Origin: Acidimicrobiia bacterium
Lineage (GTDB): Bacteria; Actinomycetota; Acidimicrobiia; Acidimicrobiales; Bin134
Assembly: GCA_022821105.1 (NCBI GenBank)
Contig: JAJEEH010000008.1
Coordinates: forward strand, 1-35,847
Reading direction: 5' to 3'
DNA: 35,847 nucleotides
Part shown: in pieces, positions 1-7,358 of the stretch
How the letters are laid out: each line of letters starts with the position of its first letter
Numbering within the stretch: the stretch's first letter is position 1
Notes under the pieces: generated by a model
The model's database searches: none
What the model was told of the DNA's origin: nothing
The model's input: only the letters and a program-made list of their open reading frames with translations
Position numbers and translations under genes: made by a program

Positions 1-687
1 GTCCACACCAAGCAATTGAAGTTGGCGAACTGGAGGTACCGGCGAGTCCTCGCGGTGAAAGGCCGTTACCCATTCCAATTCGCTTAGTTCGTCAAGTGTG
101 ACCTGTTCTCCGACCTTTGGGTTGTCGATGTCTACCAAAAGAACCCAACGATCCTCATAGGCCTTGAAGTGTGGAATGCCCTCGATGAGGCCCACAGGAA
201 GAACAAAGCCATCCACATTCCTCACCGCCGTTGCGGCGGTGGCAATCAATTCGTCGTTCAAAGGTCGGAACCGGAGACGAGCGTGAGGGGCTGCTGACTC
301 CAGCTCAGCCGCGATTGCACGGCCCAGCAAGAGCTGTCCGTAGTCGGACACCGCAATTGTGAACTCCCGGGTAGATCGGGCACTGTCAAAAGTTGAACGC
401 GTCTCGTAAAGACGTCCGACGTCGGCGAGCAGGACCGCAACGCGAGTCTTGAGCTGGGCGGCCAACGGGGTCAACTCGTATCGATTTCCCACCCGGACAA
501 GCAGCTCGTCATCGAACTGGCGGCGCAGCCGCTGAAGTGAGCCGGACAAAGCCGGTTGGCTGCGCAGAAGTCGGCCGGCGGCCCGGGTCACGCTCTGCTC
601 ACGCAACAGGGCGTCCAAAGCGATGAGAAGATTGAGGTCAAGGACGTTGAGATCGGTGGCCGGCTCATTGCCTTCGTCGGTTCTCAC
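1..687 (-). CDS. LysR-type transcriptional regulator, C-terminus cut by window edge
   Basis: A DNA-binding regulator of the LysR family, probably controlling the divergent catabolic genes. Reading leftward from a GTG at 687, the frame stays open for 229 codons to the edge. Residues about 15-78 form the usual LysR winged helix-turn-helix, with SVTRAAGRLLRSQPALSGSL at 32-51 as the recognition region and LTPLA soon after. The following residues (EFTIAVSDYGQLLLGR) are the typical start of the effector-binding domain. A good ribosome site, GGGGAGG, lies about 7 bases before the GTG and decides the start. The family tends to be divergently transcribed from its target. Here the first 14 codons and upstream region are duplicated at 5033-5232, next to a flavin monooxygenase, which is therefore the likely original partner. 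The effector is unknown. Confidence 0.9.
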   Translation of the reverse strand, partial: MRTDEGNEPATDLNVLDLNLLIALDALLREQSVTRAAGRLLRSQPALSGSLQRLRRQFDDELLVRVGNRYELTPLAAQLKTRVAVLLADVGRLYETRSTFDSARSTREFTIAVSDYGQLLLGRAIAAELESAAPHARLRFRPLNDELIATAATAVRNVDGFVLPVGLIEGIPHFKAYEDRWVLLVDIDNPKVGEQVTLDELSELEWVTAFHREDSPVPPVRQLQLLGVD

Positions 688-845
688 CGAAATCCTCCCC
701 TATAGCTCAAACCAATGACACATATTATCAGTTTCACCTTCGCTGATGAATGCCACTTGAGTACTGTTCGCCAAGCAAAGACAAGTCAGTTTCCGCATTT
801 GCAGGGGAATGTCGAATGGCAGCAGTTGAATCGGCCCTAGTGGTG
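646..845. repeat. 200-bp direct repeat, copy 1 (regulator start plus divergent promoter)
   Basis: Matches 5033-5232 without gaps, with 6 mismatches (positions 673, 718, 722, 793, 810 and 827 approximately). It holds the first 14 codons of the LysR-type gene, the intergenic promoter and the first 10 codons of a flavin monooxygenase. Homology ends abruptly at 845, where this copy passes into unrelated coding sequence. Confidence 0.95.
727..747. promoter_or_regulatory. Candidate LysR-type operator, copy 1
   Basis: An interrupted inverted repeat, ATCAG-N11-CTGAT, sits in the gap between the regulator start (687) and the divergent reading frame (816). A TATTAT hexamer at 723-728 overlaps its left arm and could be a -10 element. 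Dyads of this size between divergent genes are common LysR-type binding sites, and overlap with a promoter would fit autoregulation. The site is predicted from symmetry and context only. Confidence 0.4.
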
Positions 846-938
846 ACCGCTACCGGCCAGGCGCACGGCATCCACGACGCACTCGGCGGCCACGAGCAGT
901 ACATGACAGCACTCGAGTCGCTCCTCGCCGCCCTGTGA
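816..938 (+). pseudogene. Chimeric 40-codon ORF: monooxygenase start fused to an unidentified C-terminus
   Basis: The ORF opens with MAAVESALVV, which matches the start of the monooxygenase at 5203 (MAAVETALVV) apart from one residue. After base 845 it changes to unrelated sequence ending GGHEQYMTALESLLAAL and a stop. The tail has the look of a helical protein C-terminus but I cannot name its family. The ribosome site (AGGGGAA before the ATG) and promoter are inherited from the repeat, so a 40-residue peptide could be made. A functional product is unlikely; the ORF mainly marks a recombination junction. Confidence 0.75.
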
Positions 939-978
939 TCACTTCGAACGACCGATGTATCGCGAATCGAGGACAACG

Positions 979-2028
979 ATGACCATGCCCACCGAGCTCC
1001 CGACCAACCAGTGGTTCGTCATCGCCTCCGTCGACGAGCTCGGTGACGGCCCGCTGGCACGCACCGTGTGCGGCGAGAACGTCGTCCTGTTCCGGGACGC
1101 CGAGGGAACGCTGGCGGCGCTCGTCGACCGATGCCCTCATCGGAATTACCCCCTGTCACTCGGCCAGGTCTTCGATGGGCAGCTGCAATGCGGCTACCAC
1201 GGACTGACGTTCTCGTCGTCCGGCACGTGCGTCTGGGCGCCGAACCAGTCGAGAATTCCCTCGAGCGCCTCAGTTGCGTCGTACCCCCTTTGTCAGACCG
1301 GGCCGTGGATCTGGGTGTGGATCGGGGATCCCACGCACCCAGGAGTGGCAGCGCCGCCGGTCCTTCCATGGCTCAGCGAGCCTGGCTGGGCAGTACTCCA
1401 CGGTATGGAACCGATCGCCGCTCGCTACGGGCTGTTGGTCGACAACTTGCTCGATCTTTCGCACGAGACCTTCCTCCATGCCGGCTACATCGGAACCCGC
1501 GAAGTCGCAGCGACGCCGATCGAGACCGAGGTCGATGACGCGACCGGGACCGTCAGGGTCAGCCGCCGCATGGCGGCGGTCGAGTGTCCCAAGTTCTACT
1601 CCGAGACCACGGGAATGACGTCGCCGATCGATCGCTGGCAGGACATCGAATACCGCCCGATCTGCCAGTACGTCCTGCACTCTCGGATCGCACCGGCGGG
1701 AGTCGCACCGGCCCTCGACGGCAGCGACCCCGATGCCGCTCATCTGAAGATCTTGTACGCCATCACTCCGTCCACGGCAGGAACCACCCTCGACTTCTGG
1801 GCGTTGTGTCGCAACTTCTCGGTTGACGACGAGGGGGTCGACGAGGCGATGGCCGACATGCAGCGCACGGTGGTTCTCCAGGACGTGGAAGCACTAGCGC
1901 ACGTGGAACGGGTGCTCGGGCAAAGCGATGTGGTGACCGAGGTCAGCCTGAAGATCGATTCCGGTGCGCTCGCAGCTCGACGGGTCATCGGACGCCAGCT
2001 CGAAGCCGAATCATCCACAGCGAACTGA
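979..2028 (+). CDS. Rieske non-heme iron oxygenase, vanillate O-demethylase-like subunit
   Basis: Terminal oxygenase that would hydroxylate or O-demethylate an aromatic substrate using electrons from a separate reductase. The Rieske [2Fe-2S] ligands are visible as CPHR (Cys52, His54) and CGYHG (Cys71, His74). The mononuclear iron site is DNLLDLSHETFLH (155-167), with His162 and His167. At 349 residues the length fits the single-component VanA/caffeine demethylase-type oxygenases. The ATG at 979 is preferred because GAGGAC lies just before it; an in-frame ATG at 955 would add 8 residues. No reductase or ferredoxin gene is in this window, so electrons must come from elsewhere. The gene sits alone in the rearranged block, followed after 12 bases by a cupin fragment on the other strand. 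Confidence 0.92.
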   Translation: MTMPTELPTNQWFVIASVDELGDGPLARTVCGENVVLFRDAEGTLAALVDRCPHRNYPLSLGQVFDGQLQCGYHGLTFSSSGTCVWAPNQSRIPSSASVASYPLCQTGPWIWVWIGDPTHPGVAAPPVLPWLSEPGWAVLHGMEPIAARYGLLVDNLLDLSHETFLHAGYIGTREVAATPIETEVDDATGTVRVSRRMAAVECPKFYSETTGMTSPIDRWQDIEYRPICQYVLHSRIAPAGVAPALDGSDPDAAHLKILYAITPSTAGTTLDFWALCRNFSVDDEGVDEAMADMQRTVVLQDVEALAHVERVLGQSDVVTEVSLKIDSGALAARRVIGRQLEAESSTAN

Positions 2029-2040
2029 TGCGCACGGTGC

Positions 2041-2149
2041 TCGAGCTTGGCGTCGGTGGCGCCGATGTTCTCGAAGACGGTGTTCATGTCCGCGCCCTCG
2101 GCTTCAAGGGTGAAGCTGATGACCTTCAGGCTTCCATCGAAGGGGCGAG
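2041..2149 (-). pseudogene. Cupin gene fragment
   Basis: The reverse strand reads ARPFDGSLKVISFTLEAE and then GADMNTVFENIGATDAKLE. The second part nearly matches residues of the intact cupin at 17090-17632 (GADMDAVFENIGATDAKLE), and at DNA level about 63 bases (2041-2103) align to roughly 17318-17380. Upstream of the ARPF segment there is a stop, and after KLE the similarity ends. The fragment therefore lacks both the N-terminus and the metal-binding core (HRTETIDFG and NHGW in the intact gene). It appears to come from a paralogue rather than a recent copy, because the segment before EAEGAD differs. Confidence 0.7.
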
Positions 2150-2152
2150 CTC

Positions 2153-3622
2153 ATGACAAACAACCGGCCGAACGTGTTGATGATCGTGGCCGACCAGCTA
2201 CGAGCCGACGCAGTGGGCGCGTTCGGTGCCGACTTCGCCAGTACGCCGAACATCGATGCCCTGGCAGAGCGAGGGACCCGCTTCACGAATTGCTTCACCC
2301 AGCATCCCGTGTGTTCGCCGAGCCGGGCGTCGTTTCTGACCGGTTGGTATCCGCACACGCGGGGACACCGCAGCCTCACCCATCTGTTGCGCCCCGACGA
2401 CCCGAATGTCTTGAAGTCGTTCAAGCAGCGTGGCTACCACGTCGTCCATGTCGGTGAGCGTGGCGACACCTGGGCACCTGGCGCCACCGAAGAGAGCTGT
2501 CACGAGTACGGCTGGGCAACGCCGCCGGACACCCCAATGATGGCCCCCAAGGGGCAGATGCATCCCGACTGGCCGATGTCGAGAGCGTTCTACATCGGCA
2601 AGGTCGACGACGAGCACGACCACGATTTCGACGAGGCGTGCACCCGAACCGCCGAGGCGTGGCTGGCCGAGCGACCTCATGACCGGCCGTGGCTGCTCTA
2701 CGTGCCCATGATCTTCCCGCACTGCCCGTTCGCGGCGACTGAGCCTTGGTACTCGATGCACGACCGCGCCGCGCTGCCGCAGCGGGCGGGGCATGTGCAG
2801 TCGGGTCACGAACCGGCGTTCATGCAGAACGTTCGCGACACCTACGGGCTCGGCCGCCTCTCCGACGAGGAGTGGCGCGAGATCGCGGCGGTCTATCACG
2901 GCATGGTCTCCCGGCTCGACTCACAGGTCGGCCGCATACTCGCAGCGGCCGGCGACGACCTCGCGAGCACCGTGGTGGTCTTCTTCAGCGACCACGGCGA
3001 GTACCTGGGGGACTACGACCTGATCGAGAAGTGGCCCTCCGGCATGCACGACTGCCTCACCCGAGATCCGCTGGTGATGGCCGGACCCGGCATCGCCGAA
3101 GGACGCGCTGTCGACGCGATGGTCGAGCTGATCGACATTGTCCCCACGCTCTACGATCTCGCTGGTTTCGAGCCCGACTACACCCATTTCGGGCGCAGCC
3201 TCGTTCCGGTGCTTCGAGATCCGGACGTCGGGCACCGGGAGTACGCGTTCACCGAGGGCGGCTTCCTCGTCGAAGAACACGGCCAGCTGGAGAACCCGGG
3301 CTTTCCGTACGACCTCAAAGGCAAGGCGCAGCACGAACGACCCGAGACGGTCGGCAAGGTGGTGGCCATCCGCTCGAAGGAGTGGACCTATGTATGGCGC
3401 CTGTACGAGCCGCCAGAGCTCTACGACCGGCGCGCCGACCCTCAGGAGCTGCACAATCTCGCAGGCCAGCCCGAGCACGCCGAGCTCGAAGCGACGCTGA
3501 GCGCCGAGCTGTTGCGGTGGATGGTCGCGACCGCCGACGTGATGCCGTGGGATGACAATCCCCGATTTCCGCAGGTCGACCTGCCTCAGCCGGCGGGCTC
3601 CCGGTCGATGGAGGCAGGATGA
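2153..3622 (+). CDS. S1-family (formylglycine-dependent) sulfatase
   Basis: Hydrolyses sulfate esters. The activation motif C-x-P-x-R is present as CSPSR (Cys54 to Arg58) and continues ASFLTGWYPH as in type I sulfatases; Cys54 must be converted to formylglycine. The metal-site start NVLMIVADQLRAD (7-19) and the later FFSDHGEYLGDY segment, which carries the Asp-His metal pair, are intact. The 489-residue length is normal and no signal peptide is seen, so the enzyme should be cytoplasmic. The family includes choline sulfatases and many aryl and carbohydrate sulfatases, and the sequence alone does not fix the substrate. The stop overlaps by ATGA the start of a second, truncated sulfatase, which points to an ancestral tandem pair. 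No formylglycine-generating enzyme gene is visible here. Confidence 0.93.
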   Translation: MTNNRPNVLMIVADQLRADAVGAFGADFASTPNIDALAERGTRFTNCFTQHPVCSPSRASFLTGWYPHTRGHRSLTHLLRPDDPNVLKSFKQRGYHVVHVGERGDTWAPGATEESCHEYGWATPPDTPMMAPKGQMHPDWPMSRAFYIGKVDDEHDHDFDEACTRTAEAWLAERPHDRPWLLYVPMIFPHCPFAATEPWYSMHDRAALPQRAGHVQSGHEPAFMQNVRDTYGLGRLSDEEWREIAAVYHGMVSRLDSQVGRILAAAGDDLASTVVVFFSDHGEYLGDYDLIEKWPSGMHDCLTRDPLVMAGPGIAEGRAVDAMVELIDIVPTLYDLAGFEPDYTHFGRSLVPVLRDPDVGHREYAFTEGGFLVEEHGQLENPGFPYDLKGKAQHERPETVGKVVAIRSKEWTYVWRLYEPPELYDRRADPQELHNLAGQPEHAELEATLSAELLRWMVATADVMPWDDNPRFPQVDLPQPAGSRSMEAG

Positions 3623-3708
3623 CTCGGCGCCCGAACATCGTCGTCGTCTTGACCGACGACCACGCTGGGCAGTCGATCGGGTGCTTGGGTGCCATGGGCT
3701 CGGTCTGA
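3619..3708 (+). pseudogene. Truncated start of a second sulfatase (29 codons)
   Basis: Starts within the ATGA overlap with the preceding sulfatase and reads MTRRPNIVVVLTDDHAGQSI, then GCLGAMGSV and a stop. NIVVVLTDDHA is the canonical N-terminus of an S1 sulfatase, including the two metal-binding aspartates. Sulfatase sequence stops near 3690 and everything after it belongs to a different gene. The CxPxR catalytic motif is absent, so this is a remnant. The translational coupling suggests two sulfatases once formed an operon here. Confidence 0.85.
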
Positions 3709-3742
3709 AGGCGCGGAACAGTCAGGACGAAGTGCGAAGACG

Positions 3743-4913
3743 ATGTGCGATGTGGTGAGTCGGGCCGTGAACAGCATGCCGGAGCGCGAACGGGGAGAGG
3801 TGCTGGCAGCGCTTGCGGAGGATGCTGCTGCGGCCGCCTCAGCGTCGCCACGCATAGCCCCGGGGTTCGAAGCGATGGCGCCGAGCGACCGCGCCGGCGG
3901 ACGAACCCGTTTAGTGACGGTCGGTGTGGCCGGTGGGCCTGTCATCAGCAATCCGAGCCGCGTCGGTGTCTGCACCGCAATCATCCATGCGGACCGCATG
4001 TATGTCGTCGATCTCGGGGTCGGCTCGCTCAACCGTTTGGCAGCACTCGGTCAGCGTGAGAACGGCGGCGATTCCAGCAACACCTTCCTGTCGCTCCGGG
4101 CACTGTTCTTCACGCACATGCACAGTGATCACTGCGTGGACTGGCCGGCCCTCTACGCCACGGGGACCATGATGGCGAACAAAGCGACCGACCCAGTTCA
4201 GGTGTTCGGTCCTGGACGCCGAGACACGCTCCCCCGAGTGTTCCCGCCGCACCGGCCCGAACCCTCGGTGATCGAGCCGGACGACCCGACGCCGGGGATC
4301 GAAGGCATGACCAGGTATCTGCGAAAGGCATTCGCGGCAGACTTCAACGATCGGGCGCGAGACAGCAACTTCAAGATTCCCGACGACTGGTTCGATGTCC
4401 ACGACATCGACCACTCGCCACACTGGACGGTCGATCCGGCTGGCATCCCGCCCCGGTTGTCGGGCCCAATCGAGGTTTGGGAGGACGGCGACGTGCGCGT
4501 GACGGCGACGCTCGTCGATCACCACCCGACGGCTCCTGCATACGGCTTCCGGTTCGACACTCCTGACGGGTCGATCGTGGTCTCCGGTGACACGACGGTT
4601 TCGGAGAATCTGATCGACCTCGCGCATGGGGCGGACTACTTTGGTGCACGAGGTCATCGATCCGGCCTTTGCCGACCGGCTCGCGTCGATTCTCCCGCCC
4701 GATGTCGGTCCGGCAGTGCGCGAACACCTGCTGACTGCGCACACCACCGTCGAGCAGGTTGGTCGAGACGTCGCCGAGCCGGCCAGCGTTCGCAACCTGG
4801 TGTTGTCCCACATCGTGCCGTCGACAACCCCGGCGGATGTGCTCGCCGCCGCTCAGGACGGCTACTCCGGGCGCCTGATCATCGGCGAGGACATGCTGGA
4901 ACTCAGTGTCTGA
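3743..4913 (+). pseudogene. Metallo-beta-lactamase-fold hydrolase with a frameshift
   Basis: Related to RNase Z-like and phosphodiesterase-type metal hydrolases. The zinc motif HxHxDH is visible as THMHSDH (His125, His127, Asp129, His130 from the start used). DHHPTAPAYGFRF and VVSGDTT supply the next ligands. The frame is lost near 4640-4642 in CTACTTTGG: with one T fewer it continues into the frame ending at 4913, which holds the final ligand region LVLSHIVPS. The C-terminal part, including that histidine, is thus out of frame. This could be a real inactivating mutation or a one-base sequence error. The start is uncertain: ATG 3743 has only a weak ribosome site, and the 5' end follows a junction with a sulfatase fragment. 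Confidence 0.75.
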
Positions 4914-5009
4914 AGGGTCTGACGAGGATCGTCTCGCCCTGGGAGGCGGTCTGGCCGATCTCCACCGGTGGAGCATTTCGGAGGACCGGCGGGTCTGGCG
5001 CCAGCGCCT
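4903..5009 (-). pseudogene. Unidentified gene C-terminus
   Basis: The reverse strand contains an open segment ending PPVEIGQTASQGETILVRPF-RH and a stop at 4903-4905, overlapping the end of the metallo-hydrolase. It has no start of its own and is cut at 5009/5010, where a fragment of the LysR-type gene begins. It reads like a beta-rich protein C-terminus, but I do not recognise the family, and the coding call rests only on plausible composition. Confidence 0.3.
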
Positions 5010-5074
5010 GGCCCAGCAAGAGCTGTCCGTAGGTTGAGATCGGTGGCCGGCTCATTGCCTCCGTCGGTTCTCAC
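5010..5074 (-). pseudogene. Deleted second copy of the LysR-type regulator
   Basis: From a GTG at 5074 with the same GGGGAGG ribosome site as the intact gene, the frame reads 14 codons (RTDGGNEPATDLN after the start). It then jumps to the 23 bases at 5010-5032, which match 321-343 exactly. Relative to copy 1 this is a deletion of 302 bases (344-645), which also breaks the frame. Everything beyond residue 122 of the regulator is missing. The remnant still lies divergent to the monooxygenase, the position an intact regulator would be expected to hold. Confidence 0.88.
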
Positions 5075-5232
5075 CGAAATCCTCCCCTATAGCTCAAACC
5101 AATGGCACGTATTATCAGTTTCACCTTCGCTGATGAATGCCACTTGAGTACTGTTCGCCAAGCAAAGACAAGTCAGTTTTCGCATTTGCAGGGGAAAGTC
5201 GAATGGCAGCAGTTGAAACGGCCCTAGTGGTG
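5033..5232. repeat. 200-bp direct repeat, copy 2
   Basis: Same content as 646-845, with 6 mismatches. This copy runs on into the complete flavin monooxygenase, so its right side is the original context. Its left side is joined to the deleted regulator, so neither copy retains the intact divergent pair. Confidence 0.95.
5114..5134. promoter_or_regulatory. Candidate LysR-type operator, copy 2
   Basis: Identical ATCAG-N11-CTGAT dyad, about 70 bases before the start of the catabolic operon, with TATTAT at 5110-5115 overlapping its left arm. The repeat's point differences fall outside the dyad. If the regulator encoded at 687 acts in trans, this would be its working site for the operon. The prediction rests on symmetry and position. 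Confidence 0.42.
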
Positions 5233-6327
5233 GGCGCGGGCAGCGCAGGATGTGTCGTCGCCACAGTCCTAGCCAGAGACGGCGTCGATGTAGACATAGT
5301 GGAAATCCAGAACGACGTGACCGCACTTGGCTCAGGTATCACCATCCAAGGCAACGCATTGCGAGTGCTCCGAGAGATCGGTGCCTGGGAAGCAGCATCA
5401 GACGCCGGCTACGCATTCGACACCACCGGGATCCGCATACCCGACGGCACCCTTGTGGCGGAACTCGATGACATCAAGACTGGTGGCCCGGATCTCCCGG
5501 CGACCCTCGGAATGGAACGGAGGCACCTAGCTGAGATTCTCGTCGACACCGCGTCGGCAGCCGGCGCAACGCTGAGTTTCGGCATGACGGTAGCCAACTT
5601 CGATGACGAAGGCGCGGGGGTTGATGTGACATTCAGCGACGGGACTAACTGCCGCTACGACCTTGTAATCGGAGCCGACGGTGTCAAGTCGACGGTGCGG
5701 GACATGATCGGGATCACTACCAGGCCCGAGCCCACCGGTATGGGAATCTTCCGAGTCTTCACGAGCCGACCAGACTCGGTAGAGCGCACCGACCTCTGTT
5801 ACGCGGGTCCCGCCTACATCGCCGGCTACTGCCCAACTGGTGAGGATTCCCTGTACGCCTACATCGTGGAACCGATGCAAGATCGCGAAGAGATGCCGCC
5901 AGAAGACCAGCTCGCCTATATGCGCGAGCTTTCCGGGGCCTACCAAGGACCGTGGGAGGACATTCGCGAGCTGATGATCGACCCAGCGACCGTCCACTAC
6001 ACCTGGTTCGAGAAAATGATCCTCGAACCGCCCTGGTGGCGCGGCCGCGTAGTCCTGATCGGCGATGCTGCCCATACCTGCCCGCCGACGATTGCGCAGG
6101 GTGCCGCACAGGCCATGGAGGACGCGTTAGTCCTAGGCGAGAGTTTGCTGGCCAACAGTGATCTCGCGTCCGCGCTCGACGCATTCATGGATCGCCGTTA
6201 CGACCGGGCCAAGACCGTGGTGGATGCGTCGGTGCAAGTGGGGCAGTGGATGATCGACGATGACCCCGACGCAGACATCCCCGGACTATTCATGCGAACG
6301 CTCGGCGCGCTATGCGAGCCGGCCTGA
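5203..6327 (+). CDS. FAD-dependent aromatic monooxygenase (group A, PHBH fold)
   Basis: Would hydroxylate an aromatic ring using NAD(P)H and O2. The N-terminal Rossmann motif GAGSAG (11-16), the DG motif GADGVKSTVR (157-166) and the GD motif LIGDAAHTCPP (285-295) mark a complete p-hydroxybenzoate-hydroxylase-type flavoprotein. Length is 374 residues. The ATG at 5203 is preferred over an upstream ATG at 5137 because AGGGGAAAG lies directly before it and the Rossmann strand then begins near residue 5, as usual. It is the first gene of a tight run reaching 13538 and lies just downstream of the duplicated regulatory region. As an early hydroxylase it could make the diol used by the next enzyme; the exact substrate is not readable. 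Confidence 0.92.
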   Translation: MAAVETALVVGAGSAGCVVATVLARDGVDVDIVEIQNDVTALGSGITIQGNALRVLREIGAWEAASDAGYAFDTTGIRIPDGTLVAELDDIKTGGPDLPATLGMERRHLAEILVDTASAAGATLSFGMTVANFDDEGAGVDVTFSDGTNCRYDLVIGADGVKSTVRDMIGITTRPEPTGMGIFRVFTSRPDSVERTDLCYAGPAYIAGYCPTGEDSLYAYIVEPMQDREEMPPEDQLAYMRELSGAYQGPWEDIRELMIDPATVHYTWFEKMILEPPWWRGRVVLIGDAAHTCPPTIAQGAAQAMEDALVLGESLLANSDLASALDAFMDRRYDRAKTVVDASVQVGQWMIDDDPDADIPGLFMRTLGALCEPA

Positions 6328-6350
6328 CCATCTCGGAGCCGGAAGTACTT

Positions 6351-7289
6351 ATGACAGAACGATTGATAACCCACCTCCGCCACGTCGACCTCGCGGTGTC
6401 CAACTACGCGGAGCAGCGGAATTTCTACCTCGACACCTGGGGCCTCAGCGAGGTCGCCACCGACGGCAACTTGTCCTATATGGCCGCAGAAGGCTCACCT
6501 GAACCCTTTGTCGTGCGGCTGCGGGAGGCCGACGACAAGCGGATCGACCTCATCAGCCTGGGCGCCGCAGATCGCGCCGCGGTCGACCGGCTCGCGTCCT
6601 TGCTCGGCAGCGCCAATGTTCAGCTGGTGACCGAGCCCAGGGATTTGACGACCTACGGCGGCGGGTACGGCTTCCGATTCTTCGACGGTGACGGACGCAC
6701 GCTCGAGGTCTGCTGCGAAGTCGAGGAGCACGAAGCCCGCGAGATCGAGCCGATGGAGGCGATCCCGCGATCGCTGTCACACGTCGTTATCAACTCGGCC
6801 GATCCGGAGAGCACGGTCGCTTGGTACATGCAGCACCTCGGAATGGCGATCAGCGACCAGCTGACGATGCCTGGCATGGGCGACCTGATGTGGTTTCTGC
6901 GTTGCAGCCCCTGGCATCACACCTTCGCGGTCGTCCGCGGCCCGCATGCGTCTCTCCATCACCTTTCATTCGAGATGCGTGGTGTGGAGGAGAACATGAT
7001 GGCGACGGGCCGGGTGATGCGGGCCGGCATCGAGCGCATCTGGGGGCCCGGCAAGCACAAGGCCGGCGACAACATGTTCAACTATTTCATCGATCCGGCT
7101 GGCAACACAATGGAGTACACGACCGAACTCGAGTTGGTGGACGAGGCCACCTGGGTACCCCACAAGTACCCGATAGTCGAGCCCATGGTCGCCGACCAAT
7201 GGGGAACCGCCAACCCAATGGGCCCCGACATTGCGCAAAAGAGCCACAACGACCCGGACCGAGGGCTCTATGTCCCTCCGCCAGTCTGA
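6351..7289 (+). CDS. Extradiol ring-cleavage dioxygenase (VOC superfamily)
   Basis: Cleaves a catechol-type ring next to the hydroxyl pair (meta cleavage) with a non-heme metal. There are two vicinal-oxygen-chelate domains, residues about 5-125 and 138-265, as in 2,3-dihydroxybiphenyl 1,2-dioxygenase and catechol 2,3-dioxygenase. The 2-His-1-Glu metal triad in the second domain appears as His144 (LSHVVINS), His204 (SLHHLSFE) and Glu255 (GNTMEYTTE). At 312 residues the length is typical, with a C-terminal tail of about 45 residues. The ATG at 6351 is used because it starts close to the first domain; it lies 23 bases after the monooxygenase stop. Hydroxylase and cleavage enzyme together make a standard ring-opening pair. 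Confidence 0.92.
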   Translation: MTERLITHLRHVDLAVSNYAEQRNFYLDTWGLSEVATDGNLSYMAAEGSPEPFVVRLREADDKRIDLISLGAADRAAVDRLASLLGSANVQLVTEPRDLTTYGGGYGFRFFDGDGRTLEVCCEVEEHEAREIEPMEAIPRSLSHVVINSADPESTVAWYMQHLGMAISDQLTMPGMGDLMWFLRCSPWHHTFAVVRGPHASLHHLSFEMRGVEENMMATGRVMRAGIERIWGPGKHKAGDNMFNYFIDPAGNTMEYTTELELVDEATWVPHKYPIVEPMVADQWGTANPMGPDIAQKSHNDPDRGLYVPPPV

Positions 7290-7358
7290 CAAACGCCTTT
7301 CCGAGTTTCGGCATGGTGCAGACCTCTCAGTTGCGAGATTCCCCATCGAAAGGAATTG

